A stretch of 64,000 nucleotides of DNA from JAZDFP01 sp043801445 (GTDB taxonomy: Bacteria; Planctomycetota; MHYJ01; JACQXL01), in contig JAZDMB010000045.1 in assembly GCA_043801445.1 (NCBI GenBank), positions 1-64,000 on the forward strand. Direction: 5' to 3'. Position 1 is the stretch's first letter. Every line of letters starts with the position of its first letter. The position numbers and the translations under genes were made by a program. Below the pieces are notes generated by a model, which did not search any database, was not told where the DNA came from, and saw only the letters and a program-made list of their open reading frames with translations. Shown piece by piece: positions 1 to 6,762 of this stretch.

Positions 1-60
1 CCCCCCCGCACCTGGCGGCCGTGGCCGGGCGCGGCGCCCCCCCCCCCCCCGCCACGCAAT
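1..60. other. C-rich low-complexity start of the window
   Basis: The first 60 bases are almost entirely C and G, with a run of about 15 C residues near 37-51. The sequence switches abruptly to AT-rich DNA after position 60. Nothing coding is visible. This looks like a contig-end or homopolymer assembly artefact. The next stretch (61-185) is AT-rich and holds no gene that I can support. Confidence 0.5.
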
Positions 61-185
61 GCCAAATGACTAATGTCTAATGACGAATTATTAATTATGA
101 ATGATGAATTAATGAGGTTAGAAAAACACTTATTGCTTTTCATCATAATATACTTATATACAATCTATAAATGTATTGTCAAGGA

Positions 186-563
186 TTATTTACCCAATTT
201 TCCTATGAACTGTTTAGCCGCATTGAGAGCATCTCTGACCATTTCTACATCATAAAGAAGTCCTTGATAGTAACCGGCAATATGTAACGCATCGTATAAT
301 TTTTCAAATTCTCTGGATAGTTTCCCGTTATGTGTGGCAATATATTTCCGAAGTGCATGTCTATAGCCGTCAGTAGATTTAGGCAATTCTTTTTTGGTCA
401 ACCCGCAACCTAATAGGTACTCTTTAATGGCTTCTAAAACTGACAGATATGCCGTGCCACATGCCTCACGGACCGGCTTGACATCAAGATAAGTACGACC
501 TTCCCGCGGTATTTTCCTCAATATTTCTTCTGCATTGTGTAAGTATCTTATCGCTTCTTTCAT
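186..563 (-). CDS. DUF5618-like small helical protein
   Basis: This is a 125-residue, predominantly helical protein. It begins MKEAIRYLHNAEEIL and contains a central segment with V-x-E-A-x-G-T-A-Y-x-x-V (about residues 30-42), which I associate with the DUF5618 family and HEPN-like four-helix proteins; that assignment is from memory. No catalytic motif is evident, and HEPN RNases would need an R-x4-6-H that I do not see clearly. The start is supported by a promoter whose -10 lies 10 nt upstream of the ATG. That implies a leaderless or nearly leaderless transcript with no Shine-Dalgarno site. It stands alone between non-coding stretches and is flanked by a direct repeat. Small proteins of this kind often act as accessory or toxin-antitoxin-like partners, but no partner gene is adjacent. 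Confidence 0.7.
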   Translation of the reverse strand: MKEAIRYLHNAEEILRKIPREGRTYLDVKPVREACGTAYLSVLEAIKEYLLGCGLTKKELPKSTDGYRHALRKYIATHNGKLSREFEKLYDALHIAGYYQGLLYDVEMVRDALNAAKQFIGKLGK

Positions 564-573
564 AGTGTTATTT

Positions 574-602
574 ATAATATCTTATCAATCAAATATGTCA
601 AG
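574..602 (-). promoter_or_regulatory. Sigma70-type promoter for the DUF5618-like gene
   Basis: On the minus strand TTGACA (602-597) is followed after 17 bp by TATTAT (579-574). The ATG of the gene begins at 563, only 10 nt past the -10, so the transcript probably starts at or next to the start codon. Confidence 0.65.
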
Positions 603-646
603 GATTATTTAAAGAATTATTTATGGTATAGGAAAGTATAAGATTA

Positions 647-720
647 GCCACGAAGGCACAAAGACACCAAGAATAAGAATAAATTGGTTTTTCTTCTTTG
701 TGTCTTAGTGTCTTGGTAGC
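647..720. repeat. CACAAAG-type intergenic hairpin, copy 1
   Basis: An imperfect palindrome has a left arm that begins GCCACGAAGGCACAAAG and a right arm that ends GTGTCTTAGTGTCTTGGTAGC-like. The short ORF on the minus strand over this region is a by-product of the repeat. Related hairpins lie at 35633-35718, 43112-43158 and 57576-57624. Because this copy separates divergent or unrelated units it may act as a transcription boundary. Confidence 0.7.
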
Positions 721-739
721 AAAAGTTACGAAGTTTTTC

Positions 740-768
740 TTGACAAGTAAAAATAGACATCCTATACT
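740..768 (+). promoter_or_regulatory. Sigma70-type promoter of the fad operon
   Basis: TTGACA at 740-745 and TATACT at 763-768 are separated by 17 bp. Transcription would begin near 775, inside the left arm of the inverted repeat that encloses the first four-helix-bundle gene. The promoter therefore probably served the fatty-acid oxidation genes before that element arrived. Confidence 0.75.
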
Positions 769-1279
769 AAAGTTCAAGAGGTTCAAAAGTTTAATAGTTC
801 AAGAGTTTAATAGTTTAGAAAATAAACAGTTTGAATAATGAAAGCAAAAGGTTTTGAAGAGTTATATATCTGGCAAAAGGCAAGAGAATTAGTAAATATC
901 ATTTATACACTTACCAGAAAAGATAGGTTCTCTAATGATTGGGCTTTAACCGACCAGATACGCCGAGCCGCTATCTCGGTAATGTCTAATATCGCCGAAG
1001 GGTTCGAACGAGGAAGTAATAGTGCATTTATTCAGTTCCTATATATTGCCAAGGGTTCTTGTGGTGAAGTTCGTTCTCAGGGATATATTGCTAATGATCA
1101 AACATATATAAATAAAGAAGAACTAAATAAACTCATAGATATTACAAAACAAACTTCAGCAATGATTTCTAATTTTATCAGTTATCTGAAGAAATCTAAT
1201 CTTAAGGGTTCAAAATTTACGAAGTAATTATTCCATCAATAACTCTTGAACTTTTGAGCATTTGAGCTATTGAACTTTA
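768..1279. mobile_element. Inverted-repeat element carrying a four-helix-bundle gene (copy 1)
   Basis: The left arm (768-809) is built from the phrase AGTTCAAGAG and relatives. The right arm (1241-1279) is largely its reverse complement, containing AACTCTTGAACTTTTGAG. The arms are about 80% complementary by eye over roughly 38 bases and enclose exactly one ORF. The unit lies between the operon promoter and the Shine-Dalgarno site of the fadJ-like gene, so its transcript would fold into a long stem with the ORF in the loop. This resembles the layout of rRNA intervening sequences that encode the same protein family, but no rRNA is nearby. Confidence 0.6.
838..1227 (+). CDS. Four-helix-bundle protein, S23/IVP family (copy 1)
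   Basis: This 129-residue protein carries the family hallmarks: FEELYIWQKARELV at the N-terminus, QIRRAAISVMSNIAEGFERGS in the middle and FLYIAKGSCGEVRSQ after it. The family (four helix bundle protein, TIGR02436-type) was first described in intervening sequences of bacterial 23S rRNA genes. It shares its fold with the Avd accessory proteins of diversity-generating retroelements. It binds nucleic acid in the Avd case, but its role in orphan copies is unknown. There is no convincing Shine-Dalgarno site. The gene sits inside inverted-repeat arms in the leader of the fad operon. A paralogue lies at 3456-3851, so the two probably arrived independently as cargo of the same kind of element. Confidence 0.93.
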   Translation: MKAKGFEELYIWQKARELVNIIYTLTRKDRFSNDWALTDQIRRAAISVMSNIAEGFERGSNSAFIQFLYIAKGSCGEVRSQGYIANDQTYINKEELNKLIDITKQTSAMISNFISYLKKSNLKGSKFTK

Positions 1280-1295
1280 AATAAAGGAGCATACT

Positions 1296-3401
1296 ATGGG
1301 GTCTTTTACTAAAATCGGCGTTATCGGTGCCGGGACAATGGGCTCCGGTATCGTCCAGAAGATTGCCCAGGAAAATATTCCGGTTGTGATGCTTGATGTC
1401 AAACAGGAATTTGTAGAACGCGGATTAAATAATATCAAAACACTTTTAGATGAAGGTATTCAGAAAAGAATATTTACGGCTGAAAAAGTCCAGCAGATAA
1501 TGAATAATATTAAGGGAACAACCGACCTTAATGAATTAAAAGACGCTGACATTATCATTGAAGCAGTGTTTGAAGATAAGAAAGTCAAAACAGAACTTTT
1601 TAAGAATCTCGATAAAATCTGTTCGCCTAAAACCATCTTCGCTTCTAATACCTCATCATTTAAGGTTTCCGAACTTGCTTCAGCCACTGCAAGACCGGAC
1701 CGATTTGTCGGACTACATTATTTCTATCATCCGGCAAAAAACCGATTACTTGAGATTATTCCCGGCAATAAAAGCGCTTCCGAAACTATTGAAAAAGCAG
1801 AGGATTTTGCCAGCCGCACCAGTAAAACAGCCATCGTGGTTAAAGATGCACCCGGCTTTGCCGTAAACCGCTTCTTTGTTCCATGGCTGAATGAAGCAGC
1901 CAGAATTTTGGAAGAAGGTATCGCCAATATTGTAACGATTGACGAGGCTGCTAAACGAACTTTCAAAATAGGGATGGGACCATTCTTATTGATGAACGTC
2001 ACGGGAATCCCTATTGCCTACCATTCCACAGAAACTCTTGGTAAAGAATTGGGAACATTCTACGCCACCTCAAAACGGCTTAAGGAACAATTCGAGAAAA
2101 ATACCAAGTGGGATTTAAGCGTCCCTGACGGGACTACCTCGGGACAGCAGTCCCGTAGGGGCGGAACTATTGATGAATCCAGCCCTTGCGTGCAAGGGCT
2201 GGATGAGTCTAAAATAGACATAGTCGCCGAGCGGCTATTATCAGTGGTCTTCCTCGTTGCGGCTCAATTGGTGGATGAAGGTATTGCTACCATTGAAGAT
2301 ATTGACCGCGGCGCCAAGATTGGATTACGATGGGTATTAGGCCCATTTGAGATGATGAATAAAACCGGAATGGACAAAGTTCAAAAGATGGTAATAAATC
2401 TTTGTGATAAATATAAACTCTCTGTTCCTAAAGTATTAGCCGAACAATCAAATAAACCGTGGCTCTTCAAACTGATTGACCTAAATATCAAAAATAACAT
2501 TGCCACGATTACAATAAATCGGCCTGAGGCATTGAATGCACTTAATGAAGAGGTCGTGAAACAATTATCTGAAGTATTCCAGAAAGCAGAATCCGATAGC
2601 AATGTAAAAACGATTATATTTGAAGGTAAAGGTAAGGCATTTGTAGCCGGCGCGGATATTTCATTCTTTGTCCAAAAGATAGAAGAAAAGAAATTGAACG
2701 ATATAGTAGAATTTACGCGTAAAGGCCAAGAGTTATTAATGCGGATTGATAAAAGTCCGAAGTTAGTGGTTGCCAAATTAGACGGCTTGGCTCTGGGAGG
2801 TGGTGCGGAACTGGCACTTGCCTGCGATATTATCCTGATGACCGAACGCGCCAGTATCGGGTTCCCGGAAACAGGTATCGGTATTTATCCGGGCCTCGGT
2901 GGCACGCAGAGACTACCGCGACTTATCGGTAAAGCATTGGCTAAGTATCTTATATTTACAGGTGATATTATTAATGCCAAACAAGCTAGTGAAATAGGAG
3001 TGGCTGAATATGCCTCACTATCAAATATAAATACAGTTATTGAGGAAATCACGGATGTCCCCAACCCCAAGGCGCGACTGTTGAAAACCATAATGATACC
3101 GGCACAGATTGAAAAGATAAAATCATTATTTAACGATGACAAAATAGGCTGGCTGCTTAGCGGAAACCTGGCGAAAAGCGCTGATGCACTTGAATCACAA
3201 ATAGGCAAAAAGATTTCGTATAAAGCACCGCTTGCCCTGAAATTGGCTAACAATATCATTGAAGACGGACTCAAAGTCAATCTGGATGATGGTCTCAAAA
3301 TAGAACTTCAGCACCTGACCGAAATATTCTCCACCAAGGATTCCTATGAAGGATTAACCTCAATATTGCAGAAAAGAAGACCAAATTATAAAGGAATGTA
3401 A
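1296..3401 (+). CDS. 3-hydroxyacyl-CoA dehydrogenase/enoyl-CoA hydratase fusion
   Basis: A 701-residue bifunctional beta-oxidation enzyme. It would hydrate enoyl-CoA and oxidise the 3-hydroxyacyl-CoA with NAD+. The order is dehydrogenase first: a Rossmann motif GAGTMG at residues 11-16, SSFKVSELA and GLHYFYHP near 125-145, D-x-PGF-x-x-NR near 190, then the C-terminal dehydrogenase domain. From about residue 400 a crotonase domain follows, with the oxyanion segment AFVAGADIS and both candidate catalytic glutamates (GGGAELAL and FPETGIG). FadB/FadJ have the hydratase first, so this is the reverse arrangement, as in archaeal crotonyl-CoA hydratase/3-hydroxybutyryl-CoA dehydrogenases. AAAGGAG at 1283-1289 supports the start. 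A palindrome-derived segment of roughly 28 residues is inserted in frame within the dehydrogenase half. Confidence 0.92.
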   Translation: MGSFTKIGVIGAGTMGSGIVQKIAQENIPVVMLDVKQEFVERGLNNIKTLLDEGIQKRIFTAEKVQQIMNNIKGTTDLNELKDADIIIEAVFEDKKVKTELFKNLDKICSPKTIFASNTSSFKVSELASATARPDRFVGLHYFYHPAKNRLLEIIPGNKSASETIEKAEDFASRTSKTAIVVKDAPGFAVNRFFVPWLNEAARILEEGIANIVTIDEAAKRTFKIGMGPFLLMNVTGIPIAYHSTETLGKELGTFYATSKRLKEQFEKNTKWDLSVPDGTTSGQQSRRGGTIDESSPCVQGLDESKIDIVAERLLSVVFLVAAQLVDEGIATIEDIDRGAKIGLRWVLGPFEMMNKTGMDKVQKMVINLCDKYKLSVPKVLAEQSNKPWLFKLIDLNIKNNIATITINRPEALNALNEEVVKQLSEVFQKAESDSNVKTIIFEGKGKAFVAGADISFFVQKIEEKKLNDIVEFTRKGQELLMRIDKSPKLVVAKLDGLALGGGAELALACDIILMTERASIGFPETGIGIYPGLGGTQRLPRLIGKALAKYLIFTGDIINAKQASEIGVAEYASLSNINTVIEEITDVPNPKARLLKTIMIPAQIEKIKSLFNDDKIGWLLSGNLAKSADALESQIGKKISYKAPLALKLANNIIEDGLKVNLDDGLKIELQHLTEIFSTKDSYEGLTSILQKRRPNYKGM
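2128..2207. repeat. In-frame palindromic insertion in the dehydrogenase fusion gene
   Basis: Two perfect hairpins lie inside the coding sequence. One is CGGGAC (2140-2145) with GTCCCG (2150-2155). The other is ATCCAGCCCTTGC (2177-2189) with GCAAGGGCTGGAT (2192-2204). They encode a glycine/serine-rich stretch (about GTTSGQQSRRGG...CVQGLDES) between conserved parts of the dehydrogenase domain. The reading frame is preserved, and the inserted residues do not resemble any part of the family. Confidence 0.75.
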
Positions 3402-3402
3402 T

Positions 3403-3885
3403 AAGTTTCAAGTTACAATGTTACAGGGTTAGAAGTTATAAAATAAGAAACAAAGATGCATGTTAATAAGTTTGAAGATTTAGAGATTTGGCAAAAGGCA
3501 GTGGATTTAGTAGATATAATTTATGATTTTACATATAAGCAACAATTTAATAAAGATTATGCGCTAAAAGAACAGATAAGACGAGCAGTTATTTCTATCT
3601 CCTCTAATATTGCCGAAGGATTTGAAAGAGGTTCAAATACCGAATTTATACAGTTTCTTTTTATTGCTAAAGGGTCATCTGGAGAAGTAAGAACTCAACT
3701 TTATATAGCACTTAGACGAGAATATATCAATAAGTCAGAATCTGATTCGGCAGTAAAAACATCGACAGAAATATCAGCGATGATAAAAAGTCTTATCAAC
3801 TATCTTAGTAAAACATCTATTAAAGGCGAAAAATATCGTTATAAATCTTAACTTTGAAACTTGTAACCTGTAACTTTTAACTTTA
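3403..3885. mobile_element. Inverted-repeat element carrying a four-helix-bundle gene (copy 2)
   Basis: The left arm (3403-3442) contains AAGTTTCAAGTTACAATG and GTTACAGGGTTAG. The right arm (3848-3885) contains the reverse-oriented phrase GAAACTTGTAACCTGTAAC. The arms are imperfect complements (about 70% by eye) and enclose only the second S23-type ORF. The unit sits exactly between the stop of the dehydrogenase fusion and the Shine-Dalgarno site of the next crotonase gene, so the operon would remain co-transcribed through it. The arm wording differs from copy 1, which argues against one duplication event. Confidence 0.55.
3456..3851 (+). CDS. Four-helix-bundle protein, S23/IVP family (copy 2)
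   Basis: A 131-residue paralogue of the protein at 838-1227. It has the same skeleton: FEDLEIWQKAVDLV, EQIRRAVISISSNIAEGFERGSN and FLFIAKGSSGEVRTQ. The two share most of the central motif but differ substantially elsewhere, so they are not a recent duplication. There is no good ribosome-binding site. The gene lies in the spacer between two beta-oxidation genes and is bracketed by inverted-repeat arms. Its function in this setting is unknown. Presence at an operon junction suggests tolerated cargo and not a fatty-acid role. Confidence 0.93.
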   Translation: MHVNKFEDLEIWQKAVDLVDIIYDFTYKQQFNKDYALKEQIRRAVISISSNIAEGFERGSNTEFIQFLFIAKGSSGEVRTQLYIALRREYINKSESDSAVKTSTEISAMIKSLINYLSKTSIKGEKYRYKS

Positions 3886-3899
3886 AGGAGGAGGAATGT

Positions 3900-4682
3900 A
3901 TGGAATACCAGAACATTTTATACGAGGAAAAAGAGAAAATCGGATTAATAACTATCAACCGTCCGACCAAACTTAACGCTCTTAATGATGATACTATCAA
4001 TGAACTATTTGATGTCTTTGCCAAAATCAAGCAGAATAACAAGATTTGGGCAGTGATTATTACCGGCGGAGGCGATAAAGCATTTGTAGCCGGTGCTGAT
4101 GTAGCTGAATTAGCAGCATTAACCTCTTACACCGCTGAAGAAAAGATGCTAAAGGGCCAGGATTTATTTAACAAGATAGAAAATTTAGGCAAACCTGTAA
4201 TAGCCGCTATAAATGGATTTGCGTTGGGTGGCGGCTGTGAACTCGCCATGGCTTGTACTATCAGGATTGCCGCTGAAAACACCAGAATCGGTCAACCTGA
4301 GGTTAATCTGGGCATAATGCCCGGTTACGGCGGCACACAACGATTAAGCAGACTTATCGGCAAAGGTAAAGCAATGGAAATAATGCTTACCGGCGATGCC
4401 ATAACCGCTCATGAAGCACATCAAATTGGATTGATTAATGCGGTTTATCCGAAAGAACAACTTATGAACGCCGCTTATGATTTAGCAAACAAGATTATTT
4501 CCAAAAGCCCTCTGTCAACAAAAGCAATTATTGAATCAGTTAATAATGGCTTAGAAACACCTATCGGCGAGGCACTTAAGTTGGAAGCCAAACTCTTTAG
4601 AATCCTTATTACCACTGATGATGCTCAAGAAGGCTTAAAGGCGTTTATGGAAAAAAGACCTCCAAATTTTGTCGGGAAATAA
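3900..4682 (+). CDS. Enoyl-CoA hydratase/crotonase family protein
   Basis: A 260-residue stand-alone crotonase, the usual length for the family. It begins with an edge strand followed by INRPTKLNALND. It has the oxyanion-hole segment AFVAGADVAEL (about residues 60-70), GGGCELAMAC with one catalytic Glu near 110, and QPEVNLGIMPGYGGTQRL with the second Glu near 130-145. With both glutamates kept it should hydrate short-chain enoyl-CoA such as crotonyl-CoA. A very strong ribosome-binding site (AAGGAGGAGG at 3884-3893) precedes the ATG. It follows the dehydrogenase/hydratase fusion in one operon, although the fusion carries its own hydratase domain; the two may differ in chain-length preference. 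Confidence 0.93.
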   Translation: MEYQNILYEEKEKIGLITINRPTKLNALNDDTINELFDVFAKIKQNNKIWAVIITGGGDKAFVAGADVAELAALTSYTAEEKMLKGQDLFNKIENLGKPVIAAINGFALGGGCELAMACTIRIAAENTRIGQPEVNLGIMPGYGGTQRLSRLIGKGKAMEIMLTGDAITAHEAHQIGLINAVYPKEQLMNAAYDLANKIISKSPLSTKAIIESVNNGLETPIGEALKLEAKLFRILITTDDAQEGLKAFMEKRPPNFVGK

Positions 4683-4695
4683 AGAGAATTAGATT

Positions 4696-5088
4696 ATGAT
4701 AAAAATTATCATCTTACTTGTATTACTCTGCATCCTCATATTACCTTTTGTATTATTAAGCAACTGGGGATTAGAAACAGTTGAAAACTATATCGGGGCG
4801 AATAGTAAAGAACTATGGACAGCTGATTGGCAATGGCGTATTTCTAATATTTATTTCCTGACATTCAGAGAAGAAAAAGCAATGAAAGCTTATCATAATT
4901 TTATGAAACGCTATCCAACTGACAAACGTTATCCTAATGCAAAATTCAATAAAGCCTGTTGCTTACAAAGGATTGGACCTAAAGAAGATGCTATTGCAGA
5001 ATTCGATGAATTTATTGAGTGGTATCCGGAACATCCCAATATACCTGAAGCGAAAAAAAGAATAGCGCTCTTAAAATATTCCAATTAA
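4696..5088 (+). CDS. Membrane-anchored TPR-like protein
   Basis: This 130-residue protein has an N-terminal membrane segment (about residues 2-24, IIILLVLLCILILPFVLL). Two helical repeats follow, around AMKAYHNFMKRYPTDKRYPNAKFNKACCL and DAIAEFDEFIEWYPEHPNIPEAKKRIALL. The P-x-x-x-x-x-P-E-A-K pattern is typical of TPR proteins of the outer-membrane assembly and Tol type. It starts 13 bp after the crotonase stop and may be the last gene of that operon. No specific function can be assigned. Confidence 0.75.
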   Translation: MIKIIILLVLLCILILPFVLLSNWGLETVENYIGANSKELWTADWQWRISNIYFLTFREEKAMKAYHNFMKRYPTDKRYPNAKFNKACCLQRIGPKEDAIAEFDEFIEWYPEHPNIPEAKKRIALLKYSN

Positions 5089-5121
5089 TCAGAATCACTC
5101 CTTTTATCAATCCGGATTCAA

Positions 5122-5160
5122 TCCCTAACGGGATACTGCATTGAAGAAGTCCCGTAGGGG
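5122..5160. repeat. CCCTAACGGG / CCCGTAGGGG hairpin fragments
   Basis: TCCCTAACGGGA is self-complementary. It is followed by AGTCCCGTAGGGGC, the same phrase that occurs inside the insertion in the dehydrogenase fusion (2149-2162). Both are short members of the GC-rich palindrome families scattered through the window. Nothing coding is present in the 5089-5220 gap. Confidence 0.5.
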
Positions 5161-5183
5161 CAATAAGTACAACTATGATTTTG

Positions 5184-5211
5184 TTGACAACTTTATCACA
5201 CAGCGTAAAAT
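5184..5211 (+). promoter_or_regulatory. Sigma70-type promoter of the MFS gene
   Basis: TTGACA (5184-5189) and TAAAAT (5206-5211) are spaced by 16 bp. The -10 ends 9 nt before the ATG at 5221 and no Shine-Dalgarno site intervenes, so initiation is probably leaderless. Confidence 0.65.
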
Positions 5212-5220
5212 AGATTTTCT

Positions 5221-6594
5221 ATGAATAACCAAGTGGACGACAAGAAGAAAAGCCTGCGGTATTCCATCATTGAAGGCTGTGCTGCTTCAATGATGAGCGG
5301 ATTCGGTGATGGATATATCCTGCCTTTTGCCATATTTCTTAAATCCAGTAATATTCTTATCGGATTTTTGGCTGCCATACCGCCCGTGATCGGCACGATA
5401 ACACAACTGGTTTCAGTCAATATCCTGGACCGTTCAGGCAAACGGAAATCGTTAATTATCCCCGGTTTCATTATCCAGATGTTAATGTTACTGCCCATCT
5501 TCTTATTACCGCTTATATTCCCCGGTATCGGACCGATTTTACTTGTTATATCGGTGGCGATATACACGGGCGCGGTTAATCTTGCTGTGCCTGCATGGAA
5601 CAGCCTGATGGGCGATTTGGTTGATGCCAAGAAACGAGGTTTATATTTCGGGAAACGCAACCGACTTGTCTCGATATTCTCATTCGGTTCAACATTAATA
5701 GCCGGGCTCGTTATCCTGGAGTATTTCAAACCGATAAATGAATGGATTGGATACGCAATTATCTTCGGAATCGCATTTATCAGCAGATGGGTTTCTGTAT
5801 ACTTCATGGGTAAAATATCAGAACCGCCCTATGCAGTAAAAAGCGAGGATAAATTTACATTGTGGGATTTCATCAGACGCTCACCTAAATCCAACTTCGC
5901 CCATTTTGTATTTTATTTTGCATTAATCAACATGGCGATTGCAACCTGCGGCCCATTCTTTGCCGTTTATATGCTGCGTGACCTCAAATTCTCGTATGCG
6001 CAGTATACCATTATTAACGCCGTAATGATCATTACGCAATTTATGGTAATGCGCTACTGGGGCAGACTATGTGACCGCTACGGCAACAGGAAAATATTAT
6101 CGTTTACCGGTTGGATAATACCATTTGTCCCGATGGCATGGTTATTGTCTCCTAATTTTTATGCAATAGCGGCCTGTCAGGTTTTTTCAGGTCTGATCTG
6201 GAGCGGGTTTGGTCTGGCTGCCGGAAACTTTATATTTGATGCGGTCTCTCCGCCAAAACGCGCCCGATGTGTCGCCTATTTTTCACTGCTGACTAATATC
6301 GGTGTCTTTTTAGGGTCTCTATTCGGCGGATGGATTTCGCTTTATCTGCCCAACACTCTTTCCCTATTCGGCTGGCAGATTGTCCTGGCTTCATCCTTGC
6401 AGGTTTTATTTTTAGCGTCAGGTTTATTGCGGCTTCTCATCGCTGCCCTTTTCCTGTCTCACATCAAAGAAGTGCGTCCGGTGGAACCAATCACCACATG
6501 GGAACTCATATTTAATTTTAGCATGATAAAACCTTTGCTCGGTCCTATTTTTGAAATATTTACCGGCGCAGATAAGGACGAGCACAAAGATTAA
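5221..6594 (+). CDS. Major facilitator superfamily transporter
   Basis: A 457-residue polytopic membrane protein with about 12 hydrophobic segments. The first half contains an MFS-like cytoplasmic loop near NILDRSGKRKSLIIPG (about residues 65-80), the pseudo-repeat of which appears near GRLCDRYGNRKILSFTGW (about 280-297). The segment GAVNLAVPAWNSLMGDLVDAKKRGLYFGKRNR (about 117-150) is characteristic of an uncharacterised MFS group in which DLVP-x-x-RRG-x-x-FG-x-R recurs. Substrate cannot be inferred. The start is fixed by a promoter immediately upstream and the lack of a leader. The gene stands alone, followed by a 168-bp gap with the next promoter. Confidence 0.87.
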   Translation: MNNQVDDKKKSLRYSIIEGCAASMMSGFGDGYILPFAIFLKSSNILIGFLAAIPPVIGTITQLVSVNILDRSGKRKSLIIPGFIIQMLMLLPIFLLPLIFPGIGPILLVISVAIYTGAVNLAVPAWNSLMGDLVDAKKRGLYFGKRNRLVSIFSFGSTLIAGLVILEYFKPINEWIGYAIIFGIAFISRWVSVYFMGKISEPPYAVKSEDKFTLWDFIRRSPKSNFAHFVFYFALINMAIATCGPFFAVYMLRDLKFSYAQYTIINAVMIITQFMVMRYWGRLCDRYGNRKILSFTGWIIPFVPMAWLLSPNFYAIAACQVFSGLIWSGFGLAAGNFIFDAVSPPKRARCVAYFSLLTNIGVFLGSLFGGWISLYLPNTLSLFGWQIVLASSLQVLFLASGLLRLLIAALFLSHIKEVRPVEPITTWELIFNFSMIKPLLGPIFEIFTGADKDEHKD

Positions 6595-6681
6595 CAATAT
6601 ATTTTGGAAACGAAAGACATATTAGAATACCGTCGGGAAATCGCTTTTATTTCGGAGTTCAGGTTTTTTCTATAACATTTG

Positions 6682-6711
6682 TTGACATTATCGATTATTT
6701 TATCATATAAT
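6682..6711 (+). promoter_or_regulatory. Sigma70-type promoter upstream of floA
   Basis: TTGACA (6682-6687) and a perfect TATAAT (6706-6711) are separated by 18 bp. The start codon lies 51 nt downstream of the -10 and is preceded by AAAAGGAG, so this gene has a conventional leader. Confidence 0.75.
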
Positions 6712-6762
6712 TATAAATCTACTTTTTACTGATATTAAAAACCTAAAGAAAAGGAGTAAATT

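Larger units (their letters stand above)
177..612. repeat. 16-bp direct repeat flanking the DUF5618-like gene
   Basis: TGTCAAGGATTATTTA occurs at 177-192 and again at 597-612, exactly bracketing the small minus-strand gene. On the minus strand each copy begins with a -35-like TTGACA. The right copy is part of the gene's own promoter. The left copy overlaps its stop codon and could form a second minus-strand promoter reading out toward position 1, with an AT-rich -10 near 154-160. The pair could be a duplication left by insertion of the gene, or a duplicated promoter. Confidence 0.6.

Noticed and set aside
598..786. 62-residue minus-strand ORF
   Set aside because: It is the translation of a CACAAAG hairpin and adjoining promoter DNA.
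768..1279. 23S rRNA intervening sequence
   Set aside because: The protein family is the one found there, but no rRNA sequence flanks either copy.
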